A stretch of DNA of 64,000 nt from Bryobacterales bacterium (GTDB lineage: Bacteria > Acidobacteriota > Terriglobia > Bryobacterales > UBA6623). The notes beneath the pieces were generated by a model. That model was given only the letters and a program-made list of their open reading frames with translations. It did not search any database and had not been told where the DNA came from. Shown here one piece after another: positions 57,283-64,000 of this stretch. Location: the NCBI GenBank assembly GCA_028819215.1, contig JAPPMG010000102.1, forward strand, positions 1 to 64,000, read 5' to 3'. Positions within the stretch are counted from its first letter, which is position 1; each line of letters starts with the position of its first letter. The position numbers and the translations under genes were made by a program.

Positions 57283-60200
57283 TCAATCCCGGAAGGCAAA
57301 CTCGTTAGTCATCATCAGCACTTGCGCGTAGCGCTCGGTCACCGTGAGCGGCAGCTCGTGGCGTCGCGGAAAGCCCTCTTCAGCACTCCAAGACTGTGGC
57401 TCCATTCCAGACTCGCGCTGCTCCGCTGCGAGCACCTCCTCGATTCGCGGCGACCAACTGAAGGAATCGGACTCGTAGTCTCCCAGGGAATCCACCACGA
57501 AATCGATGTGCTCGCCTTCGACTACATCTAAGGCCTTGATGACTGTCTCGACTTCGAATCCGCGCACGACCCAACTCGCGAGCACACCCCGGTCGGAGGA
57601 AACCAGCCAGCCCCGGATCCCGTTCGACCAGTTGAACCGCCGCCCTTGGGAGCCCAGCACGTGGGAAAGCGTTCCTTCGATGGTGACGTCGAGGGTGCGT
57701 GGCGCTGTCCAGCGCCTCGCTACAGCGCTATCCAAGCCATCACCCGGATGTCCGCCAGTCGGCGTCAGGCTCGCCCGTCCCGCTCTCGGCTCGGGGTACA
57801 TCGGTGCCGGCTGCACGCGCTCGCCAACCAAGTGCTCCATGCGCTTGAACCGCTTGACCGCACCTGCGTCTATGTCGAGCTGTGCCGTGCCATGCAGCCA
57901 TGCTGACGTGCCGGGCTCTTGATGCCGCAACTCAGGCTGAGAATTGCCCGAATCGGCTAGAAAGGCCAAGCCGTCTTGGCGTTCTTGGTCCGTTGGCGGG
58001 CGGCCAAGGATCTTGCGGTGCAGCACATCCACACATTTCGCGGGTTCGCCGCAGGCAGCGGCCGTGGCGCGAGCCTGATCAGCTAGGAACGGGCTGTTCA
58101 TCAGGAACAGCGCCTGCTGTGGAACAGTGGTCAGTTGACGCCTGGGCGTGTGCTCCTCCGGATTGGAAAAGTCGAAGGCCCGCATGAGCGCGGATGGCTC
58201 TTCGCGCGACACGTACGCGTAGATCGTGCGGCGCGGAGAGGCTGGATGGGCACTGAGCTCGAACGGAGCCCCGCCCACCGTGGTGTCCAACCTGCCCGCC
58301 ACCGAAAGCATCGTGTCGCGCAGTGCTTCGAAGCTGAGCCGCGTGCGGTTCTGTCGCCACAGCAAGCGGTTGGACGGATCCTCGGCAGCGCCCTCAGCCT
58401 TGCTGTCACTGGTCTGGCGATAGGCCTTCGACAGGACGATACGGCGGATCAAATTCTTGGTGGACCAGCCATCCTCAGCGAATTCAGTTGCGAGGTAGTC
58501 CAGAAGCTTGGGGTGGGTGGGCGGATCCCCCCGCCTGCCGAAGTCACTGGGCGTGCGCACCAAGCCTTCCCCGAACAAGTGCCCCCAGACGCGGTTGACG
58601 AACACTCTCGCAGCGAGCGGGTTCTCGGCGCTGCCTATCAGGCGCGCCAGCTCGAGCCGCCCGCTGCCCGAGCGGAATTCTGGCGGCCCCGACAGCGCGG
58701 AGAGGAACTTCGGCTTGACCTCCGCGCCCTTGTCGTGTTGGTTGCCGCGAACGAAGACATACGTTGGCTGGGGAACGCGCGCATCGCTGGTCACCATGGC
58801 ATGGCGAGGCCCGCCTCGATGGCTCCAGTCCCGCATCACGGCATCGTATTGCCACTTCAGGGCTTTCATGACGTTTGAATCGCCTTCGTTCTGGACCCAC
58901 CAGAAATCCTCGACCGGGATGTCGGTCGGGGATCCGTTCCCTCGCAGGGCTAGCCGGAGAGCCTCGCGTTCCGGGTCGGGCCAGCGATAGTCGCTGTCGG
59001 CGTCTGCGATCCGTTGAGCCAATTCGGCCGCCCCGCCCGGTGTGTCCAGCGCGGCAAACGCTTGGACCGATGGCCCCACTAGCCCGTTGAGGTACTCGCG
59101 CCAGCGCTTGAGCACGTATAGATTGAGATCCTTCTCCTTCGAGAGCGCCTCGACTTCGCGGTTACCTTGCGCGCGAGAGGACCAGGCCGCATCGAGATAG
59201 CGAGCCAATTCCTCCGGCTGGCGAAATTCCCGCACGTGGTCTTGCAGCCGTTCCTCGCGGTAGGTGTCAAGCCACTTGCGGCGCTCGGCAAGCTTCTCGC
59301 GGAAGAACTCCGTCTGGTGGTCCGAGCCGAACGCTTCGAGTGGCACCGGCTCAAGAACGTTTGGAGAGTTCAGAAATACGCTGTACAGCGAATAGTAGTC
59401 CTGCTGCGAGATCTGGTCGAACTTGTGGTCGTGGCAGCGGGCACAGGCTACCGACAGGCCTAGAAATCCCCGGCTAACGACATCGATTCGGTCGTCGAGG
59501 TTCTCCGGCACATCGGTCGGCCGAGGCAGGTTGATGCCCAAGGTCAGCATCCCCATCGCGGCCAAGTGCCGCTTGTCGGGTGCGTCCAGGTCCGCAGCCA
59601 GCTGGTACCGGACGAACTCGTCGTAGGGCAGGTCGTCATTGAAGGCGTCCACGACCCAGTCCCGATAGGGCCAAGCAATCGCGAATGGACGTGCTTGGAA
59701 TCCTTCGTCCGAATAGCGAACCACATCAAGCCAGTGACGCGCCCAGCGCTCTCCGAAACGCTCGGATGCCAGTAGTGATTCCACCACGGCCTCGTACGCT
59801 TCGGGAGTCGGCGACCCCGCGAATGCATCCGCTTCCTCGGCTGTGGGCGGCAGCCCCGTCAAGTCGAAAAAGACTCGCCGGATCAAAGTCCTGGGATCAG
59901 CTTCCGCAGAGGCGTGCAATCCTGCCTCGACTAGTCGCGCTTCAACGAAGCGGTCGATGGGAGTCTCGGCCCAACCTGTCGCGGAAACGGGCGGATCGCT
60001 TGTGCGAGGCGGGACAAACGCCCAGTGCGTCGATGCCGCGTCGATAGCGCTCCCCTCTGCGGCGGCCTCGGGAAACGGGGCGCCCATCGAGATCCAAGTC
60101 GCAATACGCTCGATTTGGGTCTCGTCCAGCTTGCCTGTCGGAGGCATGCGCACGCCTTCGTCGCTACGCAGCACTTGCAGTAGCCGGCTCCCATCAGGAT

Positions 60201-60447
60201 TGCCGGGTTCAATCGCCGGGCCGCTCTTCCCTCCCTTGAGCAGCGACGCGCGCGAATCGACCCTCAGCTCCGCTTGCAGAACTGGACTTGCAGTGCTGTG
60301 GCAGGCGTAGCACTGCTCCGCCAGTAGCGGGCGCACGTAACGCTCGAAGTAGTCGAGGCTTTCGGTGTCAGCACCGCTGGCTGTGACCACGCCCGTCAAC
60401 AAGGCCAGTACTAGCCCTGCCGGCGCGATCCGGAACGATTTGTCCAC
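57283..60447 (-). CDS. Secreted PSCyt1-DUF1549-DUF1553 (PSD1) cytochrome protein
   Basis: A 1054-residue PSD1 protein from GTG 60447, chosen because a signal peptide (FRIAPAGLVLALLTGVVTASG) then starts at once; TTG 60495 is an alternative. The haem motif is CYACH, with RMPPTGKLDE. DUF1549 has RHWLDVVRYSDEGFQ and ACARCHDHKFDQIS (second CxxCH). DUF1553 has AARVFVNRVWGHLFGEGL and SNRLLWRQNRTRLSFEALRD. The protein is about 180 residues longer than the PSD1 at 6805, with an extra region after the DUF1553 core (about 870-1000) that includes an LHGTAQLDIDAGAVKRF segment. First gene of the cluster. Confidence 0.92.
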   Translation of the reverse strand: MDKSFRIAPAGLVLALLTGVVTASGADTESLDYFERYVRPLLAEQCYACHSTASPVLQAELRVDSRASLLKGGKSGPAIEPGNPDGSRLLQVLRSDEGVRMPPTGKLDETQIERIATWISMGAPFPEAAAEGSAIDAASTHWAFVPPRTSDPPVSATGWAETPIDRFVEARLVEAGLHASAEADPRTLIRRVFFDLTGLPPTAEEADAFAGSPTPEAYEAVVESLLASERFGERWARHWLDVVRYSDEGFQARPFAIAWPYRDWVVDAFNDDLPYDEFVRYQLAADLDAPDKRHLAAMGMLTLGINLPRPTDVPENLDDRIDVVSRGFLGLSVACARCHDHKFDQISQQDYYSLYSVFLNSPNVLEPVPLEAFGSDHQTEFFREKLAERRKWLDTYREERLQDHVREFRQPEELARYLDAAWSSRAQGNREVEALSKEKDLNLYVLKRWREYLNGLVGPSVQAFAALDTPGGAAELAQRIADADSDYRWPDPEREALRLALRGNGSPTDIPVEDFWWVQNEGDSNVMKALKWQYDAVMRDWSHRGGPRHAMVTSDARVPQPTYVFVRGNQHDKGAEVKPKFLSALSGPPEFRSGSGRLELARLIGSAENPLAARVFVNRVWGHLFGEGLVRTPSDFGRRGDPPTHPKLLDYLATEFAEDGWSTKNLIRRIVLSKAYRQTSDSKAEGAAEDPSNRLLWRQNRTRLSFEALRDTMLSVAGRLDTTVGGAPFELSAHPASPRRTIYAYVSREEPSALMRAFDFSNPEEHTPRRQLTTVPQQALFLMNSPFLADQARATAAACGEPAKCVDVLHRKILGRPPTDQERQDGLAFLADSGNSQPELRHQEPGTSAWLHGTAQLDIDAGAVKRFKRMEHLVGERVQPAPMYPEPRAGRASLTPTGGHPGDGLDSAVARRWTAPRTLDVTIEGTLSHVLGSQGRRFNWSNGIRGWLVSSDRGVLASWVVRGFEVETVIKALDVVEGEHIDFVVDSLGDYESDSFSWSPRIEEVLAAEQRESGMEPQSWSAEEGFPRRHELPLTVTERYAQVLMMTNEFAFRD

Positions 60448-60519
60448 GCTGACCGCAAGTGTACCAACCCACCACCTATCTCGTGGGCACCCCAACGCTC
60501 GCGTTGGAGCGGTATCGGT

Positions 60520-61368
60520 CTACTTCCCGAGAATCTCCTCAACAAAGGGATCAATGTCTCGGCTTCGAATCTCGACTGGAGTCTGGTGCCCCAGATCCGG
60601 ATAGATGATTGCGCGCGCGTTGCCCCCTTGCCGGTTGATTTCGTCAGCGAGCTGGCGGGCTTGGTCCGCGTCTGTGCGAGCGTCTGTTCCGCCGTTCAAG
60701 ATCAGAGTCGGCGCCTTGATGTCGCCCGCAAATGACATCACAGAACGCACTCTGAGAGCTTCATCTCCTCCCCCGGTCTCCGCAACGACAGCATCCAGCA
60801 CGGTCCGCTTCATCCCGTTAGCACTAGCTCCTTCCACAAGATCACGCAGATCAAACAAACCGGAAATGAGCACAACACCAGAAACGGAACTGTCCTGCGC
60901 CGCTACCAGCCCTGCCACCAATGCTCCCCGGCTCGTTCCGACGATCACAAGCTTCTTCGGTGAGACGTATCCGTCTGCGCGCAGCTTGGAGATGACCGCC
61001 ATGACGGCCTGCTGTGTAAAGGGCCCGCAGAAATCCGCCTTTCCAGTAGATCGTCCGTAGCTTGGTTGCGAGACAGCCACGGCGAGATATCCTCGCTCGG
61101 CGGCCTGATTGAGCACACCCCATTGAACGAAAACGCCACCGCCCATCCGAGGATCCTCTTGATGCCCATGCAGGAAGATCAGGGTCGGCCACGGCCCCTC
61201 GCCAATCGGCCTCCGTACGAAGTACTCCACTTGCTTGGACCCGTCCTCGGGGTGCGGAATGAGCAGGCTTGGCGAATGTGCGCTCGACGTACTCGCCTGC
61301 GTCAAGAAGCCAAGTGCGAGTATCAAGAAGAGTCTCGGCGCGAGAACGGCTGATGCTCCTTTTCCCAT
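60520..61368 (-). CDS. Secreted alpha/beta hydrolase (dienelactone hydrolase/esterase type)
   Basis: A 282-residue hydrolase from ATG 61368 with a Sec signal (about 1-31, APRLFLILALGFLTQASTSSA); the frame is open to 61452 without signal features. The triad is Ser in VGTSRGALVAG, Asp in LNGGTDART and His in LGHQTPVE; WPTLIFLHGHQEDP is the oxyanion loop. It cleaves an ester or peptide bond outside the cytoplasm. It lies 72 nt upstream of the PSD1 gene on the same strand and might head that cluster. Confidence 0.85.
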   Translation of the reverse strand: MGKGASAVLAPRLFLILALGFLTQASTSSAHSPSLLIPHPEDGSKQVEYFVRRPIGEGPWPTLIFLHGHQEDPRMGGGVFVQWGVLNQAAERGYLAVAVSQPSYGRSTGKADFCGPFTQQAVMAVISKLRADGYVSPKKLVIVGTSRGALVAGLVAAQDSSVSGVVLISGLFDLRDLVEGASANGMKRTVLDAVVAETGGGDEALRVRSVMSFAGDIKAPTLILNGGTDARTDADQARQLADEINRQGGNARAIIYPDLGHQTPVEIRSRDIDPFVEEILGK

Positions 61369-61475
61369 GGCCACTTCGTTACAAGACGCTTGTCCATTCA
61401 CTATAGGTTTGACCCGAGGTGCCATACAGCGCCGACCCTGATGCGAAGCCAATGCCTCATGCTAGAGTGACCAAA

Positions 61476-61901
61476 ATGCTGAAAATGTGCTCTGCTATGC
61501 CGAAGCTACTGGCCTGTTTGATCATTTTCAGTACTTCGCTTGCAGGTGACGCTGACGCAAAGGCTGCGGCTGGGACAGCCGCACTTGAATGGTTGGCTCT
61601 CGTTGATTCCAAGCAATATGCCGAGAGCTGGGACGAGGCTGGATCTCTGTTCAAGAGCAACGTCTCACGCATGCAATGGCTAACTGCAATGCGGTCCGCG
61701 CGAACACCGCTTGGCGCGGTGCAGTCGAGGTCATTCGTTGAAGCGGAATATAAGACCGAGCTCCCAGGCGTGCCCGATGGGAAATACGTCGTCATTCAGT
61801 ATCGAACGTCGTTTGAGAACAAGGCGGACGCCGTCGAAACGATCACGCCCATGCTCGACACAGACGGACTCTGGCGCGTGTCCGGCTACTTCATTCGCTA
61901 G
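61476..61901 (+). CDS. DUF4019 protein, secreted
   Basis: A 141-residue protein from ATG 61476, with MPKLLACLIIFSTSLAGDADA as signal peptide (ATG 61497 is equally possible; the open frame reaches 61419). The mature part has ALEWLALVDSKQYAESWDEA, SRMQWLTAMRSARTPLG, YVVIQYRTSFENKADAVE and the final WRVSGYFIR, all marks of DUF4019, a small secreted domain of unknown function. Divergent from the hydrolase gene and convergent with the remnant at 61898. Confidence 0.85.
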   Translation: MLKMCSAMPKLLACLIIFSTSLAGDADAKAAAGTAALEWLALVDSKQYAESWDEAGSLFKSNVSRMQWLTAMRSARTPLGAVQSRSFVEAEYKTELPGVPDGKYVVIQYRTSFENKADAVETITPMLDTDGLWRVSGYFIR

Positions 61902-62196
61902 GGCCAACGGGCAACCATGGCCTCGGCCCATTGCTTCAGTTCAAGCTCGCGGAACGAAACCTCTTCCGTGATACCGTCCAAGGCGACAGCATCGGCCCTA
62001 GCCGTTTCCTGAAGTCGAACGCTGTCTTCGTGTCTTGCCTCGACACGAAGCTCCGCACACGCTCATAGGCCTTTCCATCCCTTCGGCCTCGAGGACGGAT
62101 CAGGGAGATTTCCGCTTCAGGCAGGTGGTTCAGGACCACCACATTGAGATCGGATTCACTTCCGGCGGTGCCGCGCCCTAGCTCGGACTGACCTTC
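61898..62196 (-). pseudogene. Frameshifted remnant, possibly of a nucleotidyltransferase (MNT) gene
   Basis: On the minus strand one frame reads LGRGTAGSESDLNVVVL, like the GSRARG...SDLDLLV core of minimal nucleotidyltransferases, and continues to about 62060. Another frame then takes over with VEARHEDSVRLQETARADA and later FRELELKQWAEAMVARWP to a stop at 61898. Together they look like one gene broken by a frameshift near 62060, where the second frame has a TGA. Family assignment is weak because the helices after the core are not recognisable. It fills the 309-nt gap between DUF4019 and the dienelactone hydrolase. Confidence 0.3.
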
Positions 62197-62210
62197 GCAC
62201 CGAATGTCGC

Positions 62211-63095
62211 CTAGCGCAGGTTCTTCGCGAAGAAGTCCAGCGAGCGCTGCCAGGCTAGGCCGGCGGCTTCCTCATCGAAGCGCGGCGTCGAGTCGTTGTG
62301 AAACCCGTGGTTCGCGCCTGCGTACATGTGCGCTTCGTAGGTCTTGCCGTTGGCCTTTAACGCACTCTCAAAGTCCGGCCAACCTTGGTTGATCCGGCGG
62401 TCGAGTTCGCCGTAGTGCAGCATCAGCGGCGCGGCGATCTTGGGGACAGCATCAGTGGGCGGTTGCCGGCCGTAGAACGATACGCCGGCGGCAAGATTGG
62501 GATTGCGGACCGCGATGGCGTTCACGACGAATCCACCGAAGCAGAAACCGACAATGCCCACCTTTCCGGTGCAATCGGCATGTCCCCGCAAGTGCTCGAC
62601 GGCAGCAGCGAAGTCCTCGACCAACTTGTCACGGTCCAACTCGGCCTGCAACCTGCGCCCGTCATCGTCATTGCCGGGATAACCGCCCTTCGGCGTCAGG
62701 CCATCAGGCGCCAGGGCGAGATATCCAGCAGCCCCCAAGCGGCGAGCGACATCTTCGATATAGGGATTCAATCCGCGGTTTTCGTGGACAACCACCACGC
62801 CCGGGAGCTTGCCCTGCCCTGCGCTCGGGCGCACTTGGTAGGCCCGGATTGATCCGTGCCCGCGCGGCGAGTCGTATTCCACTCGCTCCGTCCGGATGCT
62901 GGCATCGTCCTCCGGCACTTGCTGCGCCAGGGCATAGTTCGGACTCAGGCTGACCAAGACCGCGGCCGCGCTGGTGCCGGCCGTGAACGGGCCCGCCTTG
63001 TCGATAAAGGCACGGCGACTTATGCCGCCATGCACATAGGCGTCGAACAGACGCAAGATCTCGGGGTGGAAGTCGCTTGCCGTTTGTCGCTGCAT
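62211..63095 (-). CDS. Tat-exported dienelactone hydrolase family protein
   Basis: A 294-residue protein from ATG 63095; an upstream open frame to 63227 overlaps the sulfatase gene and has no family features. A Tat-like signal occurs inside the N-terminus (ISRRAFIDKAGPFTAGTS), preceded by about 25 residues. The hydrolase has VVVHENRGLNPYIEDVARR with Glu36-like oxyanion residue, the nucleophile Cys in VGFCFGGFVV, Asp in YGELDRRINQG and His in AGANHGFHND. It opens lactones or cleaves esters outside the cytoplasm. It lies 46 nt after the sulfatase gene. Confidence 0.92.
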   Translation of the reverse strand: MQRQTASDFHPEILRLFDAYVHGGISRRAFIDKAGPFTAGTSAAAVLVSLSPNYALAQQVPEDDASIRTERVEYDSPRGHGSIRAYQVRPSAGQGKLPGVVVVHENRGLNPYIEDVARRLGAAGYLALAPDGLTPKGGYPGNDDDGRRLQAELDRDKLVEDFAAAVEHLRGHADCTGKVGIVGFCFGGFVVNAIAVRNPNLAAGVSFYGRQPPTDAVPKIAAPLMLHYGELDRRINQGWPDFESALKANGKTYEAHMYAGANHGFHNDSTPRFDEEAAGLAWQRSLDFFAKNLR

Positions 63096-63141
63096 GGGTG
63101 CTCTTCTCTGCTGAGCTAAGGCGCGGTGCCAACCGCCGCAG

Positions 63142-64000
63142 TTACGTCCGGTGCCTTGGGGTGAAGTCTTCCTTGGCGTGGAAGTGCCCCTTTGTGATTT
63201 CGGTGCCCGACTCCAGGTAGCTGTCAATCTTGGCCCCGAGTTCTGCCACGACGTCGGGATGCTGGTCGGCTACGTTGGTTAGCTCGTCTGGATCGTCGGC
63301 CCGGTTGTAGAGCTGTGGATCGTAGTCGTAGCCGAGCCTGCCGCGGTCGACGACCTTGGAGAACTGCCACTCCGCGGTGCGGATCGCACCGATCCAGCCG
63401 TACTCTTGCACTAGGCCGTCATGCGGGCTGGCCTCGCCGTTGACCAAGCCCCATAGGTTCTTGCCCGTCGCGCGCGGCGGCGGATCCAGTTCCAGCAGGC
63501 TGAACAGCGTGGGCATCACGTCCGGGTGATGGACGAAGCCGGAGGCGCGCGTTCCAGCCTTCTCCTTGCCGGGCAGGCGCACCAAGAACGGATTGTGGGT
63601 GACTTGCCTGCGAATGCGCGTAGGGCCCTTGAGGAACTCGCCCTGCTCTCCCAGCAGCGCGCCGTGGTCGGAGAAGAACACAACCACCGAGTTGTCGAAC
63701 AGGCCTAATTCCTCCACCGTGTTCAGGATCTCTCCAATCCAGTAGTCGACACACATCGATTCGCCGGCATAGTTGGCCCGCAACCTGTCAATGCCAGCTT
63801 GAGGCACTTCGATGTTGGAGTACGGAGGTTCCCACCAAGTCGGACCCGTGGCGTCGGGCATGTACTCGTCGAGGAACCGCTTGGGCGGATCCCACGGCTC
63901 GTGCGGGTCGAACGCTTCCAGGTGCAGGAAGAACGGCGTCTTGTCGTGGTTGCGGCGCAGCCAGTCAATGACTCTCTTGGCGGTGACTTCAATGATGGCC
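63142..64000 (-). CDS. Sulfatase, C-terminal part (5' end beyond window)
   Basis: The frame runs open to the right edge, so the start and the formylglycine site lie outside. The visible 285 or so residues begin within FFLHLEAFDPHEPWDPP, the conserved substrate region, and include VVVFFSDHGALLGEQGEF (second metal site) and ending motifs ELYNRADDPDELTNVAD-like (here PQLYNRADDPDELTNVAD). It belongs to the type I sulfatase family. A dienelactone hydrolase follows 46 nt downstream on the same strand, likely in the same operon. Confidence 0.92.
   Translation of the reverse strand, partial: AIIEVTAKRVIDWLRRNHDKTPFFLHLEAFDPHEPWDPPKRFLDEYMPDATGPTWWEPPYSNIEVPQAGIDRLRANYAGESMCVDYWIGEILNTVEELGLFDNSVVVFFSDHGALLGEQGEFLKGPTRIRRQVTHNPFLVRLPGKEKAGTRASGFVHHPDVMPTLFSLLELDPPPRATGKNLWGLVNGEASPHDGLVQEYGWIGAIRTAEWQFSKVVDRGRLGYDYDPQLYNRADDPDELTNVADQHPDVVAELGAKIDSYLESGTEITKGHFHAKEDFTPRHRT

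Overview
The window is about 64 kb of high-GC, gene-dense bacterial chromosome with no rRNA, CRISPR array, phage or insertion sequence that I can recognise. It holds many Tat-exported DUF1501 and DUF1552 proteins, large secreted c-type cytochrome proteins of the PSCyt1/DUF1549/DUF1553 and DUF1587/1588/1592 types, sulfatases, a PQQ-type sugar dehydrogenase, ThuA and Gfo/Idh proteins. That content is typical of glycan-degrading Acidobacteriota (Bryobacterales/Solibacter-like) and of Planctomycetota. I favour an acidobacterial lineage, but this is inference from gene content; no rRNA gene is present to settle it.

Layout. 1-200: start of tuf and tRNA-Tyr on the minus strand behind a good promoter. 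0.4-5.3 kb: Tat-exported enolase-superfamily protein, MoxR ATPase with an acidic membrane protein, TPR lipoprotein. 5.4-9.4 kb: overlapping PSD1 cytochrome/DUF1501 pair. 9.7-14.1 kb: three-gene ABC exporter (ATPase, FtsX-like permease, HlyD-like adaptor). 14.3-17.4 kb: serine biosynthesis pair (class V aminotransferase and SerA) and ribosomal protein L28. 17.5-20.2 kb: secreted HNH-Excalibur nuclease, a probable decayed tRNA and an MFS transporter. 20.3-25.2 kb: a minus-strand operon of small membrane protein, sodium:solute symporter, sulfatase, PQQ-type dehydrogenase and HEAT-like protein. 25.4-36.6 kb: mostly housekeeping genes (RsmA, trigger factor, ClpP, quinone oxidoreductase, site-2 protease, IlvE, DNA polymerase I, MaoC, MFS). 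36.8-42.5 kb: POT peptide transporter, S9 peptidase lipoprotein, sulfatase lipoprotein. 42.9-44.9 kb: tRNA-Asp, HpcH/HpaI aldolase, Gfo/Idh oxidoreductase. 44.9-47.4 kb: an AbiEi/AbiEii toxin-antitoxin module lying between a decayed fragment and an intact copy of an unusual membrane-anchored HIT-like gene. 47.4-49.2 kb: dGTPase-like and YfgM-like proteins. 49.5-60.4 kb: an 11-kb minus-strand cluster joining PSD1, DUF1587/1592, DUF1552, a secreted ankyrin protein, DUF1501 and ThuA. 60.5-64 kb: hydrolases, a DUF4019 protein, a possible nucleotidyltransferase remnant and the 3' part of another sulfatase.

How the genes fit together. The accessory genes look like envelope machinery for taking apart and oxidising (sulfated) sugars or glycopeptides: sulfatases and hydrolases outside the cytoplasm, haem-c and PQQ oxidoreductases in the periplasm, symporters for uptake, and Gfo/Idh and aldolase enzymes inside. 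The least explained parts are the 49.5-60.4 kb cluster and the HIT/AbiE locus.
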